DNA of 64,000 bases from JBOHNM01 sp050730675. Lineage in GTDB: Bacteria; Planctomycetota; Phycisphaerae; Phycisphaerales; UBA1924. Positions 34,154 through 42,760 of this stretch are shown here, one piece after another (the first letter of the stretch is position 1; every line of letters begins with the position of its first letter). The stretch is from NCBI GenBank assembly GCA_050730675.1, contig JBOHNM010000001.1, positions 3,608-67,607 of the forward strand, written 5' to 3'. The translations under genes were made by a program, and so were the position numbers. The notes beneath the pieces are model-generated. The model made no database searches. It saw only the letters and a program-made list of their open reading frames with translations, and was not told the origin of the DNA.

Positions 34154-35263
34154 ATGGCCTGTGTCCGCGTCATCCCGAAGCCGTCGCCGCGCGGGTTGAT
34201 CCCGCTGTTCGCGCTGGTCGGCATCGGCGCTGCGCCGCTGTGCAAGTGGATGATCGAGCAGGTCCTTTTCTCGTCCGCGACGCCGGGGATGCTCGCCTCG
34301 ACGGTGTTGCTGATCACCCTCATGCTGATCATCGCGGTGACCCCACTGGTGGTGGTCACCCTCCTCGCCTGCTTTCGGTTCCAGCACACGGGGCGTCTGG
34401 CGATCTGCGGGGTCGCGTACGGCCTCGGCATCGTCGGCACGCTGGTCATCGTGTCGATCATCGATTCCCCCGACGGCGGTGTTGAGAACGCCGATGGCTG
34501 GCTCTCGCTCGGCATCAGCCTTTCCATCGCGGCGGCGGTCTGCGCCGGCGTCGCGGCCGTGATCCCCTGGCTCTTCCGCTCGCTGGTTCTTGTGGCGGTG
34601 CATCAGACCGGGCAATTGTGCTGGGGTTGCGGGTACGACCTTGGATCCGTCGCCGTCAGGCGCTGCCCCGAGTGTGGACGCCAACGTGTGGACACACCCC
34701 CCTCGCGCGGAATCATCGGCGCCGTTGCCGGCCTTCTGCTGAAGGCGGCACGTCCGCTCCTGATCCTCACGTTTGTGTGTACGCTCGTGCTGAGCGTCCG
34801 GACACTGGCCACCCGCACGCTCCCCACGATGCGGTTCCTCGACCGCTTCGACACCGGGTCGAACATGGCGTACGGCCACATCGACTCGTGGGACCCCAAG
34901 CCCGGTCGGACGTACCGGTACGCCGTGAGCCGCTGGATTCCACTGGAGGGCAACACGACCGGCGTCTTCCTCCAAGTTGTGTACGACCCCAGCCAAGGCG
35001 CCGACGAAACCGTTTTGGCGCTGCTGGCAGTCCCGACCGCGCCACCGGGGACCGTGCCCACGCCCGCACTGGCGCCGCTGCTGGTCTGTAAACTCTCCCG
35101 GGAGCAGGCGGAAGAGGTCATCCAAAACGGGGTGCCGCCGTCGCTGATCGCGGCCATCGACAACCGGGTCGTGGCGATCCAGGCAGCACCGGCCAGCACT
35201 TCGCCGTCGTCGATTGAACACCTCGATGCGACACGGCATTTCCCGGGCATCGGCGCGAAGTAG
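34154..35263 (+). CDS. membrane protein with a zinc ribbon
   Basis: A 369-residue protein with four to five membrane helices: LIPLFALVGIGAAPLCKWMI, LASTVLLITLMLIIAVTPLV, LAICGVAYGLGIVGTLVIVS, ISLSIAAAVCAGVAAVIPWL and, after the ribbon, ARPLLILTFVCTLVLSVRTL. Between helices 4 and 5 is a zinc ribbon, CWGCGYDLGS...CPECG, of a kind common in planctomycete membrane proteins. The C-terminal third is soluble and probably outside. Function unknown. Starts 36 bp after the Nudix gene and may belong to the same transcript. Confidence 0.65.
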   Translation: MACVRVIPKPSPRGLIPLFALVGIGAAPLCKWMIEQVLFSSATPGMLASTVLLITLMLIIAVTPLVVVTLLACFRFQHTGRLAICGVAYGLGIVGTLVIVSIIDSPDGGVENADGWLSLGISLSIAAAVCAGVAAVIPWLFRSLVLVAVHQTGQLCWGCGYDLGSVAVRRCPECGRQRVDTPPSRGIIGAVAGLLLKAARPLLILTFVCTLVLSVRTLATRTLPTMRFLDRFDTGSNMAYGHIDSWDPKPGRTYRYAVSRWIPLEGNTTGVFLQVVYDPSQGADETVLALLAVPTAPPGTVPTPALAPLLVCKLSREQAEEVIQNGVPPSLIAAIDNRVVAIQAAPASTSPSSIEHLDATRHFPGIGAK

Positions 35264-35290
35264 CGTGTGGCCATTCCTACCATCGCCGCG

Positions 35291-36529
35291 ATGCCCATGA
35301 CGACCACACCGAAGATCACCCGCGACCAGATCCGCTCGCAGCGGCTGGCCGCGCTGCCGCCGTTTCTGTTCAACCAGATCGATGACAAAAAGCGGGCGGC
35401 GATCGCCGCCGGCAAGGATGTGATCAACCTCGGCACGGGCGACCCGGACCGGCCGACGCCGCAGTTTGTGATCGATGAGATGGACCGCGCGATGCGCGTG
35501 CCGGTCAACCACCAGTACCCCGACTGCTACGGGACCAACCGGTTTCTGCAGGCCGCTGCCACATTCATGCGTCAGCGGTTCGGCGTGACGGTGGACGCCA
35601 AGCGGCACATCGTGGCGCTGATCGGCGGCAAGGACGGGATCAGCCATTTGCCGCTGGGCGTGCTGAACCCCGGCGACGGGGCGATCCTCTTCCCGCCGGC
35701 GTACCCCGTGTACGCCTCGGGCGCGATCATGTCGGGGGCGACGGCGCACCGCATCGCGACCCGCGCCGAGGACAACTGGCTGCCGCGGCTGGATCGGATT
35801 TCGGCGGACGTGATGCGGGCCAGCAAGCTGATGTGGCTGAACTTCCCGAACAACCCGACCGGGGCGTGCGCGCCGGTAACGCTCTTCGAACAGGCGATCA
35901 AGCTCGGGCGTGAGCACGACTTCATCGTCGCCTCGGACCTGGCGTACAGCGAGGTCTACTTCGATCACGGCAACGACCACAGCATCGTGCCGAGCCTGTG
36001 GCAGGCGCCGTCGGCGGACATCGAGACGACGGCCGCGATCGAGTTCAACTCGCTGAGCAAGACGTTCAACATGACGGGCTGGCGTATCGGCTTTGCCGTC
36101 GGGCACGAGGCGGTGATCGGGGCGCTCAAGCAGGTGAAGGACAATTTCGACTCCGGGCCGTTCAACGCGGTGCAGGACGCCGCGGCGGTGGCGCTGGAGC
36201 GGTTCGATGACCCGGCGATCGCGGACATGCGGGCCGAGTACGGCAAGCGGCGCGACCTGGTGGTCGCGGGGCTGCGTGCGATCGGGTGCGAGGTGACGCC
36301 GCCGCAGGCGGGGATCTTCGTGTGGGCGCGGTGCCCGATGGACCGCAAGACGGGCAAGCCGATGCACTCCTGGCCTTTCGTGCTGCGGCTGATCGAGGAG
36401 GTCGGGGTCGTCACGGTGCCCGGCGAGGGCTTCGCCGACACGGCGATCGACTGGGTGCGTGTGTCGCTGACGCGTGAGACGCACCGGATCGCCGAGGCGA
36501 TGGAGCGGCTGAAGAAGATGGCGTGGTGA
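35291..36529 (+). CDS. class I/II aminotransferase, LL-diaminopimelate aminotransferase-like
   Basis: A 412-residue PLP enzyme. The N-terminus LAALPPFLFNQIDDKKRAAI and INLGTGDPDRPTPQFVIDEM resemble DapL-type aminotransferases, which make LL-diaminopimelate directly from tetrahydrodipicolinate for lysine and peptidoglycan. Other landmarks: YPDCYGTNRFLQAAATFM, NFPNNPTGA, DLAYSEVYFD and the PLP lysine in NSLSKTFNMTGWRIGFAVG. The final Arg that binds the carboxylate lies in DWVRVSLT. Some other branches (alanine or aspartate transaminases) look similar, so the substrate is inference. ATG 35291 or 35297 is preferred over GTG 35267, which lies 4 bp after the previous stop. Confidence 0.8.
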   Translation: MPMTTTPKITRDQIRSQRLAALPPFLFNQIDDKKRAAIAAGKDVINLGTGDPDRPTPQFVIDEMDRAMRVPVNHQYPDCYGTNRFLQAAATFMRQRFGVTVDAKRHIVALIGGKDGISHLPLGVLNPGDGAILFPPAYPVYASGAIMSGATAHRIATRAEDNWLPRLDRISADVMRASKLMWLNFPNNPTGACAPVTLFEQAIKLGREHDFIVASDLAYSEVYFDHGNDHSIVPSLWQAPSADIETTAAIEFNSLSKTFNMTGWRIGFAVGHEAVIGALKQVKDNFDSGPFNAVQDAAAVALERFDDPAIADMRAEYGKRRDLVVAGLRAIGCEVTPPQAGIFVWARCPMDRKTGKPMHSWPFVLRLIEEVGVVTVPGEGFADTAIDWVRVSLTRETHRIAEAMERLKKMAW

Positions 36530-36544
36530 GTGGAGAGGCATACG

Positions 36545-36568
36545 GCACTGGGCACTGGGCACTGGGCA
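36545..36568 (+). repeat. short tandem repeat, three copies of GCACTGG
   Basis: GCACTGG is repeated three times without gaps (36545-36565) and followed by GCA. It lies in the convergent gap between the aminotransferase and the E2 gene. The same unit occurs twice, inverted, at 1015-1036. Confidence 0.6.
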
Positions 36569-36634
36569 TCAGAATATACACATAAATGTGGATATCAGGG
36601 CGTGAGACATTGCCGGGGTGCCGCATTCCATGCG

Positions 36635-38044
36635 TCACACCAGCAGCGTTGCGGGCTTCTCGAGCATTTCTTTGACGGTGTTGAGGTACTGGGCGGCCAT
36701 GGCGCCGTCGACCAGGCGGTGGTCGCTGGACATCGTCAAGCTCATCTTGTGGCCGATGACGAGTGACTTGCGGCCGTCGGGGCCGGTCTCGACCACGGCC
36801 TGCTCGATGGCGGCGCCAACCGCAAGAATGGCGGCGTTGGGCGGGTTGATGATGGCCGTGAAGTGATCAACGCCGAACATGCCGAGGTTGCTGATGGTGA
36901 AGGTGCTGTCGGCCATCTCCTCGACGGTGAGGCCCTTGGTGCGGGCCTTCTCGGCGAGGGTGCGGGTCTCGCCGCTGATGAGGCGGAGGCCCTTCTGGTC
37001 GGCGTTGCGGATGGTGGCGACGACGAGGCCGCCGCCGCGCTCGATGGGGAGCGAGATCGCCACGCCAACGTTGACCTGATCGAGGAGCTCGATGGTCTCG
37101 GCGCCCTTGGCGGGGTTCCAGCGGCAGTTGATGAACGGGTGCGCGTGCATGGAGAGGGCGCAGGCGCGGATGATGAAGTCGTTGACCGAGAGCTTGACGC
37201 CCTGGGTGCCGAGCTGGTCGTTGAGCTGCTTGCGCAGCTCGAGCAGGGCGTCCATGCGAGCCGAGACGGTGACCTGGTAGTGCGGGATGGTGGTCTTGCT
37301 CTCGACCAGGCGCGCGGCGATGGTGCGGCGCATGTTCGTGAGCGGGATGCTGCGGGCCTCGAGCGCCGAGAGGGACGGCATCATCAGGGCGGCCAGCGGC
37401 GGGACGCTGGTGGCCGCCGCGGCGGCGGTCTTGGCGCCGGTGGCGGGGAGCGGCTTGGGCTTGAAGATGGGGGCGGCACCGGGGGCGGGAGCTTCGGGCG
37501 CGGTCGGCGCGGCGGCGGTCTCTGCCGGAGTGCCGGCGATGGCGGCTTCGACATCCTTGCGGACGATGCGGCCGGCGGGGCCAGTGCCGGTGATGCCGGA
37601 GAGATCGACGTTGGTCTCGGCGGCGATCTTGCGGGCGAGGGGGGAGACGAAGAGGCGCTCGGAGCCGGCACCGTTGGTGCTGGACCCGGCGGGCGGGGCC
37701 ATGACGGCGGTGGAGGAGGAATTGGATGCCGTGCTCTGTCCACCTGCGGCGGCCTTTGACTCAACCTCCGCCTTGGCGGCCGGAGCAGCGGATGTCGCCG
37801 CGACGGCACCGCCTTCGAACACAAGAATGGTGGTGCCAACTGGGACGGCCTTGCCCTCGCCGACGCTCAACTCGCCGACGGTGCCGTCCTCGAAGGTCTG
37901 CAGCTCCATCGTCGCCTTGTCGGTCTCGATGTCCGCGATGACATCGCCGGACTTGACCTTCTGGCCGGGCTTGATGTGCCACTTGACGATCGTTCCGACT
38001 TCCATCGTGTCCGAAAGCCGCGGCATGGTCAGGTTCGAGGGCAT
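36635..38044 (-). CDS. pdhC: pyruvate dehydrogenase E2 component (dihydrolipoamide acetyltransferase)
   Basis: A 469-residue E2. Domains in order: one lipoyl domain (residues about 1-80) with the lipoylated Lys in IADIETDKATMELQTFEDG; an Ala-rich linker; an E3/E1-binding domain near residue 130 (VSPLARKIAAETNVDLSGIT, GTGPAGRIVRKDVEAA); a second Ala/Pro linker; and the catalytic domain with the C-terminal SSDHRLVDGAMAAQYL (HxxxDG). ATG 38044 starts the lipoyl domain (MPSNLTMPRLSDTMEVGTIV); the frame is open 39 bp further upstream. E1 beta lies upstream on the same strand, separated by a 120-bp gap with a strong imperfect palindrome. Confidence 0.93.
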   Translation of the reverse strand: MPSNLTMPRLSDTMEVGTIVKWHIKPGQKVKSGDVIADIETDKATMELQTFEDGTVGELSVGEGKAVPVGTTILVFEGGAVAATSAAPAAKAEVESKAAAGGQSTASNSSSTAVMAPPAGSSTNGAGSERLFVSPLARKIAAETNVDLSGITGTGPAGRIVRKDVEAAIAGTPAETAAAPTAPEAPAPGAAPIFKPKPLPATGAKTAAAAATSVPPLAALMMPSLSALEARSIPLTNMRRTIAARLVESKTTIPHYQVTVSARMDALLELRKQLNDQLGTQGVKLSVNDFIIRACALSMHAHPFINCRWNPAKGAETIELLDQVNVGVAISLPIERGGGLVVATIRNADQKGLRLISGETRTLAEKARTKGLTVEEMADSTFTISNLGMFGVDHFTAIINPPNAAILAVGAAIEQAVVETGPDGRKSLVIGHKMSLTMSSDHRLVDGAMAAQYLNTVKEMLEKPATLLV

Positions 38045-38070
38045 GGGATTCTCTTCAGTTCCTTTTTCAA

Positions 38071-38153
38071 CACGGAGTCGCACGGAGCTTCACGGAGTTG
38101 AGGCAACGAGACGCTGGCTTGTGCTTACTCCGTGTGACTTTGCGTCACTCCAT
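38071..38153 (-). repeat. imperfect palindrome with CACGGAG repeats between pdhB and pdhC
   Basis: On the plus strand CACGGAG occurs three times at 38071, 38081 and 38091 (10-bp period), and the complementary form (ACTCCGTG...CACTCCATG) follows at 38127-38153. Transcript across the gap would fold into a long interrupted hairpin. It lies between the stop of pdhB and the start of pdhC on the minus strand, so it could set their relative expression or protect the 5' mRNA. Confidence 0.55.
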
Positions 38154-38164
38154 GTTGCAGTGTC

Positions 38165-39163
38165 TTACAGCTTGTGCAACGAGGCTTTGACGGCGCGGAT
38201 GATCTTGCCCTTGTGCGGCAGAAACTCGGCTTCGAGGTTCTTTGCGTAGGGGGCGGGGACATCGTCGGAGTTCACGCGGACGGGCTGGTGGTCGAGGTAG
38301 TCGAAGGCGTTCTCGCAGACCTGGGTCACCACTTCGCTGGCGACCGAGGCGAAGGGCCAGCACTGATCGACGACGACGATGCGGCCGGTGGTCTTGAGGG
38401 AGCGGATCACCGAGTCGATGTCGAGGGGGCGGATAGTGCGCATGTCCAGGACGTGTGTCGAGATGCCTTCCTTCTCGAGTTCCTGGGCCGCGTCGAGGCA
38501 GAAGTTCACCGGGCGACCGAAGGAGACCACGGTGCAGTCGGCGGGCTGGTCCCATTGGCCGCGGCGGAGTTCGGCCTGGCCGAAGGGGATGGTGTACTCC
38601 TCTTCGGGGACTTCGCCCTTGTCGCTGAGCATGCGCTCGGACTCGAGGAAGAAGACGGGGTCGTCGTCGCGGATGGCGGTCTTGAGGAGGCCCTTGGCGT
38701 CGTAGGGACAAGAGGGGATGGCGATCTTCAGACCGGGGACGTTGGAGTAGAGGCCCTCGACACACCAGGAATGCGTGGAGCCGAGCTGGCCGCCGGCGCC
38801 GTCGTTGCCGCGGAAGACGACGGGGCAGCCCCACTGGCCACCGGACATGTAGAGCATCTTGGGGACGTTGTTGAGGATCTGGTCCGCGGCGACGAGGGAG
38901 AAGGACCAGGACATGAACTCGATGATGGGGCGCAGGCCGTACATGGCGGCGCCGACGGCGAGGCCGGCGAAGCCGTTCTCGGAGATCGGCGCGTCGATGA
39001 TGCGCTGGGGGCCGAACTCGTCGAGCATGCCCTGCGAGATCTTGTACGCGCCGTTGTAGTAGGCGACTTCCTCGCCCATGAGGAAGATGCGGTCATCACG
39101 GCGCATCTCTTCGGACATGGCCTCGCGGAGGGCCTCACGGAACTGGATTTGGCGGGTGGACAT
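38165..39163 (-). CDS. pdhB: pyruvate dehydrogenase E1 component, beta subunit
   Basis: A 332-residue transketolase-like subunit. Signatures: FREALREAMSEEMRRDDRIF, LMGEEVAYYNGAYKISQGML, the conserved DAPISENGFAGLAVGAAMYG with the catalytic Glu, EFMSWSFSLVAADQILNNVP, and in the C-terminal domain THVLDMRTIRPLDIDSVIRS. It pairs with the E1 alpha product to bind ThDP at the subunit interface. The start ATG 39163 begins MSTRQIQFREAL; a long upstream open frame is Pro-rich noise in a GC-rich region. It overlaps the end of the upstream 39135-39668 gene by 29 bp and is followed by pdhC. Confidence 0.93.
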   Translation of the reverse strand: MSTRQIQFREALREAMSEEMRRDDRIFLMGEEVAYYNGAYKISQGMLDEFGPQRIIDAPISENGFAGLAVGAAMYGLRPIIEFMSWSFSLVAADQILNNVPKMLYMSGGQWGCPVVFRGNDGAGGQLGSTHSWCVEGLYSNVPGLKIAIPSCPYDAKGLLKTAIRDDDPVFFLESERMLSDKGEVPEEEYTIPFGQAELRRGQWDQPADCTVVSFGRPVNFCLDAAQELEKEGISTHVLDMRTIRPLDIDSVIRSLKTTGRIVVVDQCWPFASVASEVVTQVCENAFDYLDHQPVRVNSDDVPAPYAKNLEAEFLPHKGKIIRAVKASLHKL

Positions 39164-39668
39164 GGAGGCTGGATCCCGGTTCACTGATTGGTCGGGTGGG
39201 GAAACGGGATGGTAGGAATGCGGGGGCGTGAGGTCCGCTTTCATCGGGGGAATCGGTGGCGCGGCCGGGAAGGCGGGGTTCGGGGGCGGGCGAGGCCGCA
39301 GCGGGGTGGCTGGAGGCTTCCGGGGCGGCGTCACGGCCGGGTGTGGTGCCTGTGGCTGGGGTGACGGGTGCGGACGGGTTGGGAGTGGCGACCTCGGCTG
39401 ACCGGCCGGGGGTGGGCTGGCTGGAGGATCGCGTGGCGGGCGGCTCCGAACGCGGCGTGGGGGTGCGAGGCTGCTGCGGTTCCTTGGGTGGGGCGGGGAT
39501 GGTGAGGCGGGTGAGGGCGATCGCGGCCTTGAGGCGCCAGTTGCCATCAGGCATGGTGTCGATGACCTTGGCGAGGTAGCGGGCACCTTGGAGCTTGAAC
39601 TCGAGAAGCTGATCGAGCTTGTCGGGAACGGGGGTGATGGGAGTCGGGTTGGCGTTGGTGGTATTCAT
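39135..39668 (-). CDS. Pro-rich unknown protein upstream of pdhB
   Basis: A 177-residue protein. The first 60 residues look structured (DKLDQLLEFKLQGARYLAKV, IDTMPDGNWRLKAAIALTRL); the rest is a Pro/Ala/Thr/Ser low-complexity tail (TPRSEPPATRSSSQPTPGRS) that may be disordered. Its stop lies inside the start of pdhB, a 29-bp overlap on the same strand, which suggests coupling. The low-complexity tail also makes part of the frame doubtful. No family recognised. Confidence 0.45.
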   Translation of the reverse strand: MNTTNANPTPITPVPDKLDQLLEFKLQGARYLAKVIDTMPDGNWRLKAAIALTRLTIPAPPKEPQQPRTPTPRSEPPATRSSSQPTPGRSAEVATPNPSAPVTPATGTTPGRDAAPEASSHPAAASPAPEPRLPGRATDSPDESGPHAPAFLPSRFPTRPISEPGSSLHVHPPNPVP

Positions 39669-39928
39669 GGCGGAGATGATGCGCGGGGACTCGGGGAACT
39701 CAAGGGTTTGTGCGCGGAGAGGACCTCAGATTGCGCAACGGTGCGTCCTTTTGCCGGTTCGGCGCGGCGGGTTTTTGGAGTTGTTACACGGCGTTCGGGT
39801 GTGGCGGCTCGGCGATGGGGTGGCAACGTGTCACGCGCGGGTAACCGCGGGTTGTGGAGTGGCACCGAGAGGGGCCGAGCGGGTCTAATCTGACGATGCG
39901 TCTGGAAGCCACACCACGGAGAAGGTCT

Positions 39929-42127
39929 ATGAAGAAAGTTGCCGCCCGGTCGTGCCTGTTGATCGCTGTGCTTGCCGGTTCGTGCCTGGCACTGGCGCCT
40001 GCGGCTTTGGCTCAGGAGGTCGGCGCAAAGGGCGGACAACCGGCCGCGGGGAAGACGGCGGAACAGTTGCCGATCCAGCGGATCACACTGTACCGGTCGG
40101 GGGTGGGGTACTTCCAGCGCGGGGCATCGGTGGGTGGAGATCAAAGGGTGCCGCTGAAGTTTGATGTGGCGCAGATCAATGATGTGCTCAAGAGCATCCA
40201 AGTGCTGGACAAGAGCGGCGCGCCGGTGAGCGTGAGCTACGCGAGCAAGGACCCGCTGTCGCGGCGGCTGGCGAGCTTCGGCGTGCCGATCGCGGACAAC
40301 CCGAGCTTGCCGGCACTCTTGGAGCGGCTGCGCGGTTCGGCGGTTGACCTCGCCACCACGGATGGGAAGGTGAGCGGGACGGTGCTGAGTGTCGAGGTGC
40401 GGAAGGTGGCTTCGGGCGCTGGCGACAAGGCTGTTGTGGTCGACACGCCGTTTGTCAATTTGGTAACTTCGGCGGGCATCAAGTCCGTGGCCATTCCCGG
40501 CGTGATGTCCATGACGCTGAGCGATGCGCAGCTGCAGAGCGAGATCAACCGCGCGCTGTCGGCGATTGCTGACTCTCGCGCCGAGCGGGTAAAAACCGTG
40601 GACATCGCGCTGGCCGGGCAGGCGGCGCGGGATGTGATCGTCGCGTACGTGCATGAGACGCCGGTGTGGAAGACGAGCTACCGGCTGGTGCTGCCGGAGT
40701 CGTTTGACGCCAAGCCGGAGGCCAAGGAGGCCAAGCCGCAGGGGGTGATGCAGGGGTGGGCGATCGTCGAGAACACCACCGACAACGACTGGAGCAACGT
40801 GCGGCTGAGCCTGGTCAGCGGCCGCCCCGTGAGCTTCAAGATGGACCTGTACGAGCCCATGTATGTGTGGCGTCCGGACGTCGCCGTCCCCACCGTCGCC
40901 GGCGTGATGCCCAAGGAATACGCGGGAAGTACGGCCGCGGCCAAGCCGGTGCAGGAAATGGAGCGGCGGGTGAGCCGCGGATTGTCATCAGCAGCGACGC
41001 CGGCGCCGGCGGCGATGCCGGCAGCGCCGGGACGGCCCGGAGGTGGAGGGGGCGGTGACGTGCTCCGCGACTTGTCGGAGAGCAAGATGAAGGATGCGTC
41101 CGCGGCGTACTCGATTTCCGGCGCGGACATGGCGGACTATGCCCCCAAGAGCGTGGCCAAGGGGGGTGAGGTGGGGGAACAGTTCCAGTTCGAGGTCGGG
41201 GCGCCGATCACGATCGAGCGGCAGCGCTCGGCGATGATCCCGATCATCAACGCCAACGTGGAGGCACGGCGTGTCAGCATCTACAACATGAACGATCGCG
41301 CCGACCACCCGATGCGCGGCGTAGAAGTGAGCAATACGACCGGCGGCCAGCTGTTGCCCGGGCCGCTGGCGGTTTTCGACGGGGCGAGCTACGCGGGTGA
41401 CGCCCAGATCGGGCAGGTGTCGGCGGGGGACAAGCGGCTGCTGGCGTACGCGCTGGACCTGGATGTCGCCGTGACCACCACGCCCAAGTTTGAGTCGAAT
41501 ATCAGCAAGATCAGGATCGTCGACGGCATGCTTGAGCAGACGATTGTCTCTCGCAACGAGATGAAGTACGCTTTCGACAACAAGGATCTGAAGCGGTCGC
41601 GGAACATCGTGCTGGAGCAGGAGAAGATGCCCGGGTGGGAGTTGAAGACCCCCGCGAAGGCCGACGAGACGACGCAGACGCTCTACCGCTTTGACCTTGG
41701 GCTGGAGGCTGGCAAGCTCGGCGAGTTCACGGTCGTGCAGGAGCGGACGGAGTTGCAGCGGCTGGGCGTGATGAACTACGACGTCGCAACGATCCTGCTC
41801 TTCCAGCAGCAGGGGAAGCTGTCCGAAGCGGTGGCGCAGGCGATCCGCGAAGCGGCCAAGCGGCAGGCGACCATCGCCGATCTCGAGCGGCAGGTGACGG
41901 AACTGGACCGGCAACTGACGACCGTGAAGGCGGACCAGGAGCAGGTCACCACCATGATGAACCGCCTGGATCGCAACAACGAGAACTACGCCACGCTGAA
42001 CCAGCGACTGAAGGACCGGCTGGCCAAGGTCGAGAAGCTGGAACAGCAGCGGACGACCGCGGGAGAGCAACTCGAGGCGGCCCGTCGGAGCCTGAACGAC
42101 TTCATCAGCAAGCTGAATGTGGAGTGA
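39929..42127 (+). CDS. exported DUF4139-type protein
   Basis: A 732-residue secreted protein. A signal peptide (CLLIAVLAGSCLALAPAALA, then QEV) is followed by QRITLYRSGVGYFQRGASVG, the typical N-terminal strand of DUF4139/mucoidy-inhibitor-like proteins, and later by the family's beta segments VWKTSYRLVLPES, GWAIVENTTDNDWSNVRLSL and GRPVSFKMDLYEP. The last 100 residues form a coiled coil (ATIADLERQVTELDRQLTTV; LNQRLKDRLAKVEKLEQQRT). ATG 39929 is chosen at the signal peptide; upstream codons are not family-like. Role unknown, probably at the cell envelope. Confidence 0.75.
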   Translation: MKKVAARSCLLIAVLAGSCLALAPAALAQEVGAKGGQPAAGKTAEQLPIQRITLYRSGVGYFQRGASVGGDQRVPLKFDVAQINDVLKSIQVLDKSGAPVSVSYASKDPLSRRLASFGVPIADNPSLPALLERLRGSAVDLATTDGKVSGTVLSVEVRKVASGAGDKAVVVDTPFVNLVTSAGIKSVAIPGVMSMTLSDAQLQSEINRALSAIADSRAERVKTVDIALAGQAARDVIVAYVHETPVWKTSYRLVLPESFDAKPEAKEAKPQGVMQGWAIVENTTDNDWSNVRLSLVSGRPVSFKMDLYEPMYVWRPDVAVPTVAGVMPKEYAGSTAAAKPVQEMERRVSRGLSSAATPAPAAMPAAPGRPGGGGGGDVLRDLSESKMKDASAAYSISGADMADYAPKSVAKGGEVGEQFQFEVGAPITIERQRSAMIPIINANVEARRVSIYNMNDRADHPMRGVEVSNTTGGQLLPGPLAVFDGASYAGDAQIGQVSAGDKRLLAYALDLDVAVTTTPKFESNISKIRIVDGMLEQTIVSRNEMKYAFDNKDLKRSRNIVLEQEKMPGWELKTPAKADETTQTLYRFDLGLEAGKLGEFTVVQERTELQRLGVMNYDVATILLFQQQGKLSEAVAQAIREAAKRQATIADLERQVTELDRQLTTVKADQEQVTTMMNRLDRNNENYATLNQRLKDRLAKVEKLEQQRTTAGEQLEAARRSLNDFISKLNVE

Positions 42128-42162
42128 GGCGAACAGGTTCTTGACAGGCTACAGTCGCCGCG

Positions 42163-42555
42163 ATGATTCTGGCCGCCGTGGACATTGCGTCGTACCTGCC
42201 GGTGCTGATCTTGATCGCGATGGCGGTGATGTTCGCCATCGGCAACCTGGCGGCGTCGGTGCTGCTGGGGCCGTCGCGGACGGGCAAGGTGAAGGAAGCG
42301 ACGTACGAGTCGGGGATGAACCCGATCGGGACGGCGCGCAAGCGGTTCAACGTCCGCTTCTACCTCATCGCCGTGGTCTTTCTGGTCTTCGATATCGAGA
42401 TCATCTTCCTGTACCCCTGGGCCGTGACGTTCCCGAGCCTGAGCCACGAGTTCTCCGACGGCGTGGTGTGGCTGGGGCGGATCATGTTCTTCCTGTTCAC
42501 GTCCGTGGTGGCGTACGTCTACGGCTACCGCAAGGGCGTTTTCCGCTTCGATTGA
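42163..42555 (+). CDS. nuoA: NADH-quinone oxidoreductase subunit A
   Basis: A 130-residue complex I membrane subunit with three helices: YLPVLILIAMAVMFAIGNLA, FYLIAVVFLVFDIEIIFLYP and GRIMFFLFTSVVAYVYGYRK. The loop KVKEATYESGMNPIGTARKR with the conserved Tyr-Glu-Ser-Gly and RFNVRFYL...FDIEIIFLYPW are diagnostic of NuoA/ND3. Other complex I genes usually follow nuoA in one operon, but here the next gene encodes an EAL-type protein, so nuoA is either separated from the rest or one of two copies. A TTGACA lies 30 bp upstream without a clear -10 box. Confidence 0.93.
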   Translation: MILAAVDIASYLPVLILIAMAVMFAIGNLAASVLLGPSRTGKVKEATYESGMNPIGTARKRFNVRFYLIAVVFLVFDIEIIFLYPWAVTFPSLSHEFSDGVVWLGRIMFFLFTSVVAYVYGYRKGVFRFD

Positions 42556-42760
42556 GAGGCCCGCACCCCCCGTGTTTGTGAGTGGAGGCGGGCGGATGGT
42601 CCGAGAATCCCGGCCCACGCGCGAATTGTGCCTCAGGCGTGTGGAAGATGGGCCGCGGCTCAACTCCCCGGAATAAGTGCAAAGAAAACCCGGTCGATGC
42701 CACTGGTCGTCGGCCAGGGGCATTTGTCTCGCCGGGGGGCCGACCGGGACCGATATCGCG

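Noticed and set aside
28781..36562. A 2593-codon open frame on the minus strand
   Set aside because: It runs antisense through the MFS, S41, pdhA, Nudix, zinc-ribbon and aminotransferase genes and consists of Arg/Gly/Asp/His-rich low complexity; it is a GC-rich shadow.
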